DNA of 64,000 bases, taken from contig JBBPIE010000004.1 of NCBI GenBank assembly GCA_038040485.1, positions 124,001 to 188,000 on the forward strand, read 5' to 3'. This document shows positions 16,413 to 25,310 of the stretch, piece after piece. Both the position numbers and the translations under genes were made by a program. Every line of letters starts with the position of its first letter. Position 1 is the stretch's first letter. The notes under the pieces are model-generated. The model made no database searches and was not told where the DNA came from. It saw nothing but the letters and a program-made list of their open reading frames with translations. Origin of the DNA: Onstottus_B arcticum (GTDB taxonomy: Bacteria; Acidobacteriota; Blastocatellia; UBA7656).

Positions 16413-18248
16413 GTGAAGCAAACGGAAGATCAAGACTGGCGAGAGCTGGCCCGCCTGCTTGAGGCCCAACTCACCGCCTCAGGTAAGCAGCTCGAAGGCT
16501 GTGACTGGCGAGAACTGCAGCTCCTTATTGAGCCGCAACCCAGCGACTCAGTAAGGCCAACAGAAGGCTATGACTTGCGAGAGATGGTGCGTCAGGTTGA
16601 GGCTAAGCTCAGGGAGTCGGAATTAGATGACTCATTCCAGAAAGCGAGGGAAATCGTCGATCGCCTGGGAAGACCCTCGACATCGGCGACGACTCCCGAT
16701 GTCAAAGAGCTCCTCGCGAAGACCAGGGAAGCCCTCGACAAATTGACGACCCGCGTAAGAGTTCGCTTTGCCCCCTCGCCCACCGGCTACCTTCACGTCG
16801 GCGGCGCTCGCACCGCTCTGTTCAACTGGCTGTACGCGCGTCAGCACGGCGGCGTCTTCATTCTTCGCATCGAAGACACGGACGTCCAACGTTCGTCGGA
16901 AGCGATGGTCCAGGGCATCCTCGAAGGCATGCACTGGCTTGGGCTTGACCCGGATGAGGGTCCGTTCTTCCAGTCATCGTTCGTCGACAAGCACCTGGCC
17001 GCTGCACTCAAGCTCGTTGAAGTGGGCAAGGCTTACTACGACTTCACGCCCAAAGAGCAGGGCGACGACCGTACGGTCAAAGAAAAGATAGTCGATCGCG
17101 CGAAGGCAGCAGGCGGGACCGGTAAAGCTCTCAACCCTTATCGCGACCTCTCGATTGAAGAAGGAACGCGCCGAGTCGAGGCCGGCGAACTCGCCGCAAT
17201 CCGTTTGAAGGTCCCGGAACACGGCGTCTCGCGTTTTGACGACATGGTCTACGGCCCGCAAGAGCGGGACTACTCCGACACCGAAGACCTCGTACTTGTC
17301 CGCTCGGACGGCCATCCGCTCTACAATCTTTCGGTCGTTGTCGATGACATAGAAATGCGAATCAGCCACGTGATCCGAGGGCAAGATCATTTGACCAACA
17401 CCCACAAACAAGTGTTGATCTATGAAGCGCTCGGCGTGGCGGCGCCTCGGTTTGCTCATCTTCCGCTGATCATGGCGCCTGGCAAAGAAAAACTCTCCAA
17501 ACGAAAACACGGCGAAGTCGTCTCGGTAACAACCTATCGAGATCGCGGGTTTGTGGCCGATGCTCTGGTCAATTTCCTCGCGCTGCTGGGCTGGTCACCC
17601 GGAACCGATCAAGAGATCATGTCGCGCCAGGAATTGATCGAGCGCTTCTCGCTTGACGGAGTGAACAAGGCGTCGGCGATCTTCAACTTCCACGAAACAC
17701 AAGCTCGAGATTGGACCGACCCAAAAGCTCTGTGGATGAACGCCGAGTATCTGCGCGCGATGCCTCTCGACGAGCTTGTGCCGATGGTAGCCGGGCAGTT
17801 GAAACTTGCCGGCCTCTGGCGTGAAGAGTACGCGACCACCGAGGCCGAGTGGCTATCGCAAACCATAGACCTGTTGCGCGCCCGCTATCGTACTACGGTA
17901 GAGTTCGCCACGGTTGGACGGCCCTACTTCTCAGACGAGTTCGAATTCGAGCCTGCAGCGGTCAAGAAAAACCTGAGAGACGAACGGCTCAGCCAGTTGC
18001 TGCCGGCGCTGGCGGATCGCCTCGCGCAGGTCGAACCCTTCTCCCACGACGGGACGGAAGCGGCTCTGAGAGCCTTTTCAGAGGAGCGCGGCGTGAAGCC
18101 CGGTCTCCTCATCAACGCGGCGCGCACCGCGCTCACCGGACAGTCAGTAGGTCCGGGGATGTTCGACATAGTGATAACTATTGGGCGCAAGAAAACCGTC
18201 GAGCGGCTCAATCGAGCAGTCACGCTGGTCACGCCTGGCGCTGCGTAG
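16413..18248 (+). CDS. gltX: Glutamyl-tRNA synthetase with a repeat-containing N-terminal extension
   Basis: Charges tRNA-Glu with glutamate in the cytoplasm. The class I catalytic core starts near residue 112 (VRVRFAPSPTGYLHVGG, the HIGH-type motif) and carries the KMSKS-type loop as KLSKR near residue 360. The anticodon-binding helical part follows to residue 611. Before the core lie about 110 extra residues made of three tandem 23-residue units: 2-24, 25-47 and 48-70, each with a D-W/L-R-E-(L/M) core. A helical linker comes next. Start GTG at 16413 has only a weak ribosome site. A TTG at 16743 would give a normal-length enzyme, so the extension could be a separate or untranslated segment. 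Its codon-periodic repeat argues that it is translated. Confidence 0.9.
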   Translation: MKQTEDQDWRELARLLEAQLTASGKQLEGCDWRELQLLIEPQPSDSVRPTEGYDLREMVRQVEAKLRESELDDSFQKAREIVDRLGRPSTSATTPDVKELLAKTREALDKLTTRVRVRFAPSPTGYLHVGGARTALFNWLYARQHGGVFILRIEDTDVQRSSEAMVQGILEGMHWLGLDPDEGPFFQSSFVDKHLAAALKLVEVGKAYYDFTPKEQGDDRTVKEKIVDRAKAAGGTGKALNPYRDLSIEEGTRRVEAGELAAIRLKVPEHGVSRFDDMVYGPQERDYSDTEDLVLVRSDGHPLYNLSVVVDDIEMRISHVIRGQDHLTNTHKQVLIYEALGVAAPRFAHLPLIMAPGKEKLSKRKHGEVVSVTTYRDRGFVADALVNFLALLGWSPGTDQEIMSRQELIERFSLDGVNKASAIFNFHETQARDWTDPKALWMNAEYLRAMPLDELVPMVAGQLKLAGLWREEYATTEAEWLSQTIDLLRARYRTTVEFATVGRPYFSDEFEFEPAAVKKNLRDERLSQLLPALADRLAQVEPFSHDGTEAALRAFSEERGVKPGLLINAARTALTGQSVGPGMFDIVITIGRKKTVERLNRAVTLVTPGAA

Positions 18249-18448
18249 GCCGGGAGTTGTAACGCCTACCCAAAGAGGTTAGTCGCTGGTAGATTCATTG
18301 CATTCCGCATTTGACGGATTGGGGGCGACCCTAACCCGGTCGCTTTGTCGGCTCGTTACCGGCGGCGCTTGCAAGGATCGCCCTCGCGAATAACAAGGTT
18401 CCATGAAACCCAGTAGACCGAACATCAGTTCGCTCTGCCGATGACACG
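18249..18448. other. Spacer between gltX and the KaiC-like gene
   Basis: Two hundred bases with no gene that I can support and no strong hairpin. It probably holds the promoter of the next gene, but no clear -35/-10 pair was found. Confidence 0.4.
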
Positions 18449-20842
18449 ATGGACGCACAGGCTCGAAAAACTATTCCTAGTGGCATTGAGCCCGTTGACA
18501 GCTTGACGGGAGGGCTCGAGAGCGGACAGTTGTATGTCGTTCACGGCGAGGCATCGGGCAAGAGCCTTTTTGGCACCGCGTTCCTGATCGAAGGTTTGAA
18601 ACGCGGCGAACAAGGCGCGCTGATCGTTCGCTGCGTCCCCGAAGATGCGGTCAGGCGATTCGCGCGACTCGGCTATGACTGCCTGGAAGACATCTACAGC
18701 GGGCGCCTGGTAATACTTGAATCCTCGGGCGCGCTGGCTGAGCGAGTCGCGCGTCCGGGACAGTTGACTCGGGCACTTCGAGAGCTTGAGTGGCTCCTCG
18801 GCGAAACCCGCCCGCGGCGTCTCGTTTTCGATCCTGTGACAAGTTATGTCGCGGGCGTGCAACCCGGCCTCGAGGACCGCGTCGCCGAGTTCGCGCACTG
18901 GACGAGATCCCTAGGCGCTACCGTTCTGCTGATCGCAAACGACGCCAACGCCGAAGTCACCCGTCTCTTCAAACCCCATGTCCTCGAGTCGTTTCGCTTC
19001 GATTTGCGAGAAGAAGCTAATCGCGCAACGCGCTTCATCGCGTTCGAGAAGTCGCTCACGCTCCCCGCTCAGCCAATCCAGGTTGACCCTTCAAGAGGGA
19101 TCTTTCTGGCGGAGCGGGTTGAAGATCCCCACATTTCTCCCACAACTCTCTCAATCCCTGTATCCGATTTCCGGCTCCTCGATATTGACGCGCTGCCCCG
19201 TACGCAATCACGGGAGCGTCCAATCGGCGGCGGGCCCGAAACGAACGCACCGAAATCTCGCCGGGACTACACGGTCGGGCGCATCAATGAAACGGCGCCG
19301 CTGGAACTGGACCTCGAGAGTATTGAAGACGCGGTCGCCCGGCTCGTCGAGCACAAGGAGCAGAATGGAGGCGATCGGCCTCAACAGCCCGCCGTCGGGC
19401 TGGCGCAGCACCCGGAGCGCAACGCGGCGGAAGAGCTTGATCTCACATCGGAGTTGTTAGGCGAGCTGGCGGGCGTCTTCTTTCCCGGCGACCTCAGTGG
19501 AGGCCTCGCGGGCCCCCTTCAGAGCAGCGAAGGTCTGCCGATGACGAACGAAGGATCCGAGCAGGCGCCGCCGCCGTCTCTGCGACTAGTGCCTGAGCGT
19601 CGGAGAGATTCTGACCGGGCTTCCCAACAAGCTGGCGCGCGTCACGGCGTCAGTGCGGAAACGACAGTCGATGGGCGGCCGCGTCGGCAGCCCGCAATGC
19701 GCGTCCGCGCGTCAGATCTCAAGATCGATGCCGCGATGGCCTCCAGCGCCGTGGACACTCTGCTCGGCCGGTCGAAAACGGCGCCCCTCCAGCCTGAAAC
19801 TTCTCTATCCAGCGCGCCGGCAGATACAGCGCTAGCGAAGAATTCGGTCGACTCAAAATGCTTCAGAGTTCTGGTTATCAACGACGAGGCTCAGCCCTGC
19901 GAGATAATCGTTCAGTCGCTGATGGATTTCACCATAGAACAGACTAACGACGGCGTTAGAGGGTTGGCGGGACTGATCTCGTACGAACCCGACCTCGTGG
20001 TTCTGGATTTGGATCTTCCTATCGTCGAGGGTTTCAAAGTACTTGCTCACATTCGTGCGAGCCTCAACGTACCGGTCATCATCGTGTCGAGCACGCTGGC
20101 TCAATCAAGTGACCGCCCGCGGCCGGCCGAGCTTTCCAATGCGGGTGACGCCGAGGTTGACCAGCTGTCGAAGGCGCTTGCAGCTTCGGGGTATTACCAC
20201 TTGACGAGGGCATTCAGCCCGAAGGAGCTGAGAGACAAGGCGCGACAGTTGATCGCGCGTTATCGTGGAATCGACGCGTGGATCGCCGGCCCCCCGGCGC
20301 GAGTTTCTGTTAGCGCACCTTCGACTGGATCGCCAGATAACAGGATCCTGGATCAACGTCAGCACGATGGAGTGCAGGATCAGCATCAGTCCGCGGGAGC
20401 TCAGGGTGACCGGCTCACCCCTTACGGCGATTTTGTTACGGAACTGGAAAAACGAGTCAAGGCGGTGATAGATAACGGCTCTGCCCTTTCGGTGGTGGGC
20501 TGCCGGGTGACACCTATTCCGGCCGCGCATGGTGATAACGCGCAGTTTCGACTGCGCGAGGTGATCCGCCACATCGTGCGCGACACCGATCTGACCTCAT
20601 CGAACGCCCCAGGCGAAGTGGTGATATTGCTCGCGGACGCACGGGCAAGCGGCGCGCGGGCTTTTGCGAGCCGTTTGCGTGAGAACGTCGCACAAAAGAT
20701 GAGTCAGGAGCCGTCGGTCTGGACGAGAAGCTTCCCCGAGCTTGAGGAGACTCTGGAGGCAGAGGCGGCTGCTGCGTACGCGAAGCCAGCGGTCGGCGGC
20801 CTTCATCGCCGCCGCGCCAGTGATCGTCAGGCTCGCGGCTGA
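18449..20842 (+). CDS. KaiC-like ATPase fused to a receiver domain and a degenerate GGDEF-like domain
   Basis: Residues 1-225 form a RecA/KaiC-type ATPase domain (IPSGIEPVDSLTGGLESGQL, Walker B-like RRLVFDPVTS). The P-loop reads GEASGKS at 33-39, one residue shorter than GxxxxGK(S/T). A long disordered Pro/Arg/Glu-rich linker follows (about 230-465). A response-regulator receiver comes next (470-600), with the phosphate-accepting Asp in LVVLDLDLP near 517; the usual acidic pair is reduced to NDE and the conserved Lys appears to be Arg. Residues 650-760 resemble a GGDEF domain whose signature has become GEVVILL, so cyclase activity is unlikely. The whole looks like a cytoplasmic signalling scaffold. 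No histidine kinase is adjacent. Confidence 0.75.
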   Translation: MDAQARKTIPSGIEPVDSLTGGLESGQLYVVHGEASGKSLFGTAFLIEGLKRGEQGALIVRCVPEDAVRRFARLGYDCLEDIYSGRLVILESSGALAERVARPGQLTRALRELEWLLGETRPRRLVFDPVTSYVAGVQPGLEDRVAEFAHWTRSLGATVLLIANDANAEVTRLFKPHVLESFRFDLREEANRATRFIAFEKSLTLPAQPIQVDPSRGIFLAERVEDPHISPTTLSIPVSDFRLLDIDALPRTQSRERPIGGGPETNAPKSRRDYTVGRINETAPLELDLESIEDAVARLVEHKEQNGGDRPQQPAVGLAQHPERNAAEELDLTSELLGELAGVFFPGDLSGGLAGPLQSSEGLPMTNEGSEQAPPPSLRLVPERRRDSDRASQQAGARHGVSAETTVDGRPRRQPAMRVRASDLKIDAAMASSAVDTLLGRSKTAPLQPETSLSSAPADTALAKNSVDSKCFRVLVINDEAQPCEIIVQSLMDFTIEQTNDGVRGLAGLISYEPDLVVLDLDLPIVEGFKVLAHIRASLNVPVIIVSSTLAQSSDRPRPAELSNAGDAEVDQLSKALAASGYYHLTRAFSPKELRDKARQLIARYRGIDAWIAGPPARVSVSAPSTGSPDNRILDQRQHDGVQDQHQSAGAQGDRLTPYGDFVTELEKRVKAVIDNGSALSVVGCRVTPIPAAHGDNAQFRLREVIRHIVRDTDLTSSNAPGEVVILLADARASGARAFASRLRENVAQKMSQEPSVWTRSFPELEETLEAEAAAAYAKPAVGGLHRRRASDRQARG

Positions 20843-20914
20843 GCCCCACGTGCCATGCATGTTGCCAGCTTCACCACATCTAACCCGGTCATCCCTTTTT
20901 TTCGAGAGATTGAG

Positions 20915-22201
20915 TTACACCCGTTTGAATCTGCGGGCTTTGAACTCATACCGCGGCAGGGTACCGGCCGACGCGTGCTCGACGCTGATGCGGATGTTGA
21001 ATTGGCGCCGAAACGCTTCCACGACTGACCGGGCGGTTTGTTCGAACGGCGTTGCCTCAAACGTCTCAAACCTGATCATCAGATCATCCAAGCCTCCGAC
21101 GCGCCGGATGACCACCTCGTACTCGGCTATTTCACCAAGACTGCGAATCAAGTCGTCGATAGCACTCGGATAAAGGTTCACTCCGCGCACGATGATCATA
21201 TCGTCAGCGCGGCCGAGGACGCCGCCTCGTATTCGCGCAAACGAGCGCCCGCACGCGCACGGCTCGGCTGTCAGATCGACAACGTCACCCGTGCGATAAC
21301 GAAGCACGGGCATCGCTGGGCGGCCAAGATTTGTTATCACAAGCTCGCCGCGTCCTTCTTCGACTGACTCGCCGCTCTGCGATTCGATCACTTCAAAGAT
21401 GAACTCGGCTTCGTTGAGATGAATTGCGCCGCTCTGCGCTTCGCAGTCGAAAGCCCACGCTCCCGCTTCGGTTGCGCCCGCGTGATCGAAACAAGTCGCG
21501 CCCCACGCTTGCTCGATCGCGCGCTTGACGTTCGGAAGACTCGCGCCGGGCTCGCCCGCGTGAATGCTTCGACTAACCGACGACGACGCGAGGTCCAGTC
21601 CGAGCCGCCGCGCAACCTCCGCGAGGTGAAGCGCGTAAGTCGGCGTGCACACGAGCACCGTACAACGATTGTCGATGATCGTTTGCAAGCGCTGCTCGGA
21701 GTTCATCCCTCCGCCGGATATGCACATCGCCCCCACGTGCCACGCGCCGGAGATCGCCGCCCAGTGACTCAGGTAGGGGCCAAATGAAAACGCGCAGAAC
21801 ACAACGTCGTGCGAGCCCACGTCCGCGCCCCGGTAGACGTAGCCCCAGCAGCGCTCCCACCACTCCCAGCTCTCCGAAGTGTCCAGACATTTCAGCGGCC
21901 GCCCGGTCGTGCCCGACGTTTGATGAAAATAGCGATAGCGTGAGAGCGGATAGGTGAGCGAGCGCCCGAACGGCGGGTTTGCCGCCTGATCTTCGACTAG
22001 CTCGGCCTTGGTGGTGAACGGTAGCGCCCGCAGGTCTTCGGCTGCTCTTATCTCGCTCAACCCGATCCCTGCCGCGCGACACTTCTGCTGATAAAACTCG
22101 TTGGAGCCGATCTCGCCAATCAACGCGCCGAGCCGCTTGTTCTGCAACTCTCGCAATTGATTCCGATCGAGCGTTTCAATCTGCTGATCGTAGAAGGCCA
22201 C
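20915..22201 (-). CDS. Phenylacetate-CoA ligase (PaaK)-family adenylate-forming enzyme
   Basis: A member of the ANL superfamily that activates a carboxylic acid with ATP and passes it to CoA. The phosphate-binding motif HQTSGTTGRPLK (about residues 93-104), the YRTGD motif near 300 and the hinge/C-terminal region GRADDMIIVRGVNLYPS (about 330-346) mark the PaaK group. At 428 residues it has full length. Cysteines in CACGRS are seen in this family too. The start is GTG with GAGG nine bases upstream. It begins 14 bases after the rsmE stop and is probably the last gene of that operon. No phenylacetate-degradation genes are nearby, so the true acid is unknown. Confidence 0.88.
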   Translation of the reverse strand: MAFYDQQIETLDRNQLRELQNKRLGALIGEIGSNEFYQQKCRAAGIGLSEIRAAEDLRALPFTTKAELVEDQAANPPFGRSLTYPLSRYRYFHQTSGTTGRPLKCLDTSESWEWWERCWGYVYRGADVGSHDVVFCAFSFGPYLSHWAAISGAWHVGAMCISGGGMNSEQRLQTIIDNRCTVLVCTPTYALHLAEVARRLGLDLASSSVSRSIHAGEPGASLPNVKRAIEQAWGATCFDHAGATEAGAWAFDCEAQSGAIHLNEAEFIFEVIESQSGESVEEGRGELVITNLGRPAMPVLRYRTGDVVDLTAEPCACGRSFARIRGGVLGRADDMIIVRGVNLYPSAIDDLIRSLGEIAEYEVVIRRVGGLDDLMIRFETFEATPFEQTARSVVEAFRRQFNIRISVEHASAGTLPRYEFKARRFKRV

Positions 22202-22215
22202 TTGTCCTAACCTCG

Positions 22216-22989
22216 CTATTTTAGCTCAGCCGAGAGATCACCCAGCTCATGTTGAATCAGAGTCATCGCAACGACCGCGGCTGTCTCCGTTCGAAGAACC
22301 CGCGGACCCAGTGTTACCGACTTGACGCCTCGCTCTGCGAACAAGCTAATCTCGTCGTCGCTCCATCCGCCTTCCGGGCCTATCAGCGCCGTTAAGTTTG
22401 ACCCAGCCGCCAGTCCCTTGAAGGCGTCCGCAATCACTATTCCGCCTTGCTCGCTGAATACAATGACGGTGCATGCGATCACCGCGTCGATGTCGCGAAC
22501 CCGTCTGTCGAGAAGCTCGCCAACGGTCATCGGAGCCTCTATCTCGACCAGTCGCCGCCGGCCACACTGTTTCAGCGCTTCAAGCGAGATGCGCCGCCAG
22601 CGTTCCACCTTCTTTTCAGACCTTGCTTCCGCAAGCTTCACATCCGCGCGATCGGTGATCAACGGCACGATTGAGCTGACCCCAAGCTCGGTTGCTTTCT
22701 GAACGATAAAGTCGAACTTCTCACCCTTCGCGAGCGCCTGCCCAAGCGTGAGACAAAGCGGTGATTCAACCACGTCGGCAAGCTCATCGCCTACCGCAAG
22801 CCTGGCATGAGTCTCCTCGACTCTTAGAAAGTTGCAACGGTACTCGCGCCCGCAGCCGTCGAACACGAAAGCTTCATCGCCGGGCTTCAGCCGCAACACT
22901 CGAGTCAAATGATGAGTCTCGTCGCGAGAGAGCATCACCACTTCGTTGTTAATGTTATCGGGTGGGGCGTAGAACCTTCGCCGCTGCAT
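22216..22989 (-). CDS. rsmE: 16S rRNA (uracil-1498-N3)-methyltransferase
   Basis: Methylates N3 of U1498 of 16S rRNA in the assembled small subunit, using S-adenosylmethionine. An N-terminal PUA-like domain (RRFYAPPDNI...) is followed by a SPOUT domain with a C-terminal trefoil knot, seen in LIGPEGGWSDDEI (about residues 202-214) and the knot strand VTLGPRVLRTETAAV. The length of 257 aa is standard. AGGA lies nine bases before the ATG. It follows prmA, a pairing found in many bacteria, but a 184-base gap with a family A inverted repeat separates them. Confidence 0.95.
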   Translation of the reverse strand: MQRRRFYAPPDNINNEVVMLSRDETHHLTRVLRLKPGDEAFVFDGCGREYRCNFLRVEETHARLAVGDELADVVESPLCLTLGQALAKGEKFDFIVQKATELGVSSIVPLITDRADVKLAEARSEKKVERWRRISLEALKQCGRRRLVEIEAPMTVGELLDRRVRDIDAVIACTVIVFSEQGGIVIADAFKGLAAGSNLTALIGPEGGWSDDEISLFAERGVKSVTLGPRVLRTETAAVVAMTLIQHELGDLSAELK

Positions 22990-23066
22990 CAGCGATATTC
23001 CTCATGTGCTGGCGCCTCTTCGGGCGCATGTAAAAGCGGCCCTGCGGCCGCCCCGGTAGTTTATCG

Positions 23067-23152
23067 TGTATGGGCGGCCCTCCGTGGCCGCCCCTCGCCC
23101 CGCATTGAAAGTCCTCATCACGGAGGGGCGGCCACGGAGGGCCGCCCATACA
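23067..23152. repeat. Dispersed inverted repeat, family A copy 2 (perfect arms)
   Basis: The 30-base arms 23067-23096 and 23123-23152 are exact complements (core GGGCGGCCCTCCGTGGCCGC) around a 26-base loop. It begins TGTATGGG and ends CCCATACA. It sits between prmA and rsmE in the same orientation run, so it may shape mRNA ends there. Confidence 0.9.
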
Positions 23153-23173
23153 AGCTAACGCCGCCCACGCACG

Positions 23174-24061
23174 CTAGTCCTTTCGTGCAACCAAAGCAGA
23201 CCATTCGCCCAACTGCCGCCGCTCTACGATGGTCAAGCCCGCGCGCGTCGCCGCGGTTTCAACGTCTGCTTCAAGCGTTGTGAGAATGCCAGAGAGTATC
23301 ACCATCCCCGAGCCCGAGACACACCCGGCAAGATCATCAATCAGGCTGATAATCACTTCCGCCGTTAGATTCGCAACCACCGCATCGAACGCGCCGCCAA
23401 CAAAACCGCGCGGTCCGCCTTCGACTACTTCGACGGAATTCGACGCGTCATTTATCTCGGTGTTTTCCCGCGCGACTTCGACAGCTTGGGGATCGACGTC
23501 AATCGCTGTGATACGCGAGCCCGGCTCAAGCAACGCCCCGGCAATAGCCAGAATGCCGGTACCGGTTCCCACGTCTAGCAAGCTGCCGCCGCGCCAGTGC
23601 TTTTCAATCGCTTCAAGGCACATCCGCGTCGTCTCGTGGGTGCCGGTTCCGAAAGCCATTCCCGGGTCTATCTGAACGACGATACGGCCCTCTCCCGCGT
23701 CCGGCAGCTTCCACGAAGGCGCGATGATCAAGCGGCTGCCGATCTCGGTTGGCTCGAAGCCTTCTTTCCACTTCTGCATCCAGTCCTGGTCTGGTACGGA
23801 AGAGGAAGAGACCAAACGCAGGTCATTCGATCTGCCCACTCTCGCGAATTCAGCTCGGATTGCGCGGGCGACTTTACCGGCATCAGTTTGACCGTCAAAG
23901 TATGCGCCGAGCTTCACGGTGTCGTCTCGCTCTTCAAGCGTAACGATGCCGGTCGTGCCTAGCTCGAACACCAACGCTGCCGTGAACTCTTCTGCGTCGC
24001 GCACAACTTCAAGCTCGATCAACCGCCACGCCTCAGGCCCGTCAGAATGTTTGAAAGGCAT
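23174..24061 (-). CDS. prmA: Ribosomal protein L11 methyltransferase
   Basis: Tri-methylates lysines and the N-terminus of ribosomal protein L11. An N-terminal substrate-binding domain covers about residues 1-110. The Rossmann methyltransferase domain has the SAM motif LDVGTGTGILAIAG (about 160-173), preceded by GMAFGTGTHETT, which is diagnostic for PrmA. The motif VANLTAEVI replaces the common NPPY/NIL-type loop. I start at the ATG at 24061; the frame is open 20 codons further, but that part is made of an intergenic repeat. Length is then 295 aa, typical. It precedes rsmE on the same strand. Confidence 0.93.
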   Translation of the reverse strand: MPFKHSDGPEAWRLIELEVVRDAEEFTAALVFELGTTGIVTLEERDDTVKLGAYFDGQTDAGKVARAIRAEFARVGRSNDLRLVSSSSVPDQDWMQKWKEGFEPTEIGSRLIIAPSWKLPDAGEGRIVVQIDPGMAFGTGTHETTRMCLEAIEKHWRGGSLLDVGTGTGILAIAGALLEPGSRITAIDVDPQAVEVARENTEINDASNSVEVVEGGPRGFVGGAFDAVVANLTAEVIISLIDDLAGCVSGSGMVILSGILTTLEADVETAATRAGLTIVERRQLGEWSALVARKD

Positions 24062-24072
24062 AGCCTGTATTT

Positions 24073-24103
24073 GAACCACAGATGAACACCGATGAACACG
24101 GAT
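24073..24103. repeat. Short direct repeat between era and prmA
   Basis: Two near-copies of a ten-base unit (GATGAACACC, GATGAACACG) after AACCACA. This string type is scattered between genes in many bacterial genomes; its function is unknown. Confidence 0.5.
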
Positions 24104-24154
24104 TGTCTGTTGATCCCTCATCCGCGTTCATTTGCGATGATTTGCGCCTCATCC

Positions 24155-25066
24155 CTAAATCCCGAGTTCGTTCAGTGTGCGGTCGTCGTCGCGCCAGCGC
24201 TCGCGCACTTTTACGAAGAGCGTCAAGAACACGTGCCGGCCCAAAAGCTTCTCGATATCACGCCGAGCCTCGGTGCCTATCTGCTTCAAGCGGTCTCCCC
24301 CACGGCCGATCACAATCGCGCGATGCGACCTGCGCTCAACGTAGATCAAACAATTGATCTTCGTTGTGCCGCCCGCGTCTTCCCAACCTTCGGTCACAAC
24401 CGCAGTCACATACGGCAGCTCATCGCCGGTCACATGAAGGATCTTTTCGCGCACGAACTCGGCTGCCATCACACGTTCGGGCTGGTCGGTCATCTCGTCT
24501 TCGGGATAGAGCGCCGGGCCTTCGGGCAAATACTCGAACGCTTTCTCAACAAGCAGATCAGCTCCGTCGCCTGTCAGTGCAGAGATCGGGATGACTTCTG
24601 CAAAGTCACGTTCGCTCGTGTAAGCCGAGATCAACGGAAACAGCTTTGATTTGTCTCGCATCAAGTCGACTTTGTTCGGGAGCAGGAACGCACGAGTCTC
24701 GACACGCTTTATCATCTCCAGCACAAAGCGGTCGCCACTGCCCATCGGCTCGGCCGCGTCAATCATCAGCAAGATCAGATCGACAGTCGCGAGTGCGTCC
24801 GCGACTATGCTCATCATCCGGCGATTGAGCTTGTAGCCGGGCTTGTGCACACCGGGCGTGTCGAGGAAGACTATCTGTCCTTGCGGCCGGGTCAGCACGC
24901 CGCTGATTCGCGTGCGAGTAGTTTGCGGTTTGTCCGAGACGATGGCGATTTTCTCGCCGATCAGTTTGTTGAGAAGAGTCGATTTGCCGGCGTTGGGCCG
25001 CCCGATAAGCGCAACGACGCCGGATTTTCGATGTTCGACTTCACTGGCGCTTTCTTGATCCGGCAT
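24155..25066 (-). CDS. era: GTPase Era
   Basis: Essential GTPase that binds the 3' end of 16S rRNA and helps assemble the 30S subunit. G1 GRPNAGKS (about residues 23-30), G2 in TTRTRI, G3 DTPGVHKP and G4 NKVD are all present. The C-terminal KH domain carries IVIGRGGDRLKQIGTEAR (about 252-270). At 303 residues it is of usual length. It belongs to the minus-strand run phoH-pgpH-ybeY-corC-era, a common bacterial cluster, but here a tRNA-binding protein gene and a zeta-like gene pair lie between corC and era. Confidence 0.96.
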   Translation of the reverse strand: MPDQESASEVEHRKSGVVALIGRPNAGKSTLLNKLIGEKIAIVSDKPQTTRTRISGVLTRPQGQIVFLDTPGVHKPGYKLNRRMMSIVADALATVDLILLMIDAAEPMGSGDRFVLEMIKRVETRAFLLPNKVDLMRDKSKLFPLISAYTSERDFAEVIPISALTGDGADLLVEKAFEYLPEGPALYPEDEMTDQPERVMAAEFVREKILHVTGDELPYVTAVVTEGWEDAGGTTKINCLIYVERRSHRAIVIGRGGDRLKQIGTEARRDIEKLLGRHVFLTLFVKVRERWRDDDRTLNELGI

Positions 25067-25127
25067 ATAGTGCGATTTGATCGAACCTCATAGCGCAATG
25101 TGAGGTCAATGATTAGTCTCTCAAAGA

Positions 25128-25310
25128 TTAGTCGACGACTATGTCCTCGGCCTTGATCAGCCGTATCTCGCCGTCTTGCCAACCAGCGATCGTATTTCCC
25201 GCACGCTTGTGCATGATCAGGGCTTCACGCACAGCCTCGCGGAAGATCTTCTCGATGTCCTTGGCGTGTTCGACCAGCAGCATTGGCGACGAGTAGATGT
25301 CGATCTTCAT
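25128..25310 (-). CDS. Small partner protein of the zeta-like kinase
   Basis: A 60-residue protein (MKIDIYSSPMLLVEHAKDIE...) whose ATG overlaps the stop codon of the zeta-like gene as ATGA, so the two are translationally coupled. It is acidic and helical in the first half, with a short strand-rich end (GWQDGEIRLIKAEDIVVD). No family name comes to mind. By position it could be an antitoxin or an accessory subunit. In the classic epsilon-zeta pair the antitoxin gene comes first, so this order is reversed, and it does not resemble epsilon. Confidence 0.65.
   Translation of the reverse strand: MKIDIYSSPMLLVEHAKDIEKIFREAVREALIMHKRAGNTIAGWQDGEIRLIKAEDIVVD

Noticed and set aside
24062..24121. Longer N-terminus for PrmA
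   Set aside because: It would be encoded by the GATGAACACC-type repeat. Family sequence begins at the ATG at 24061.
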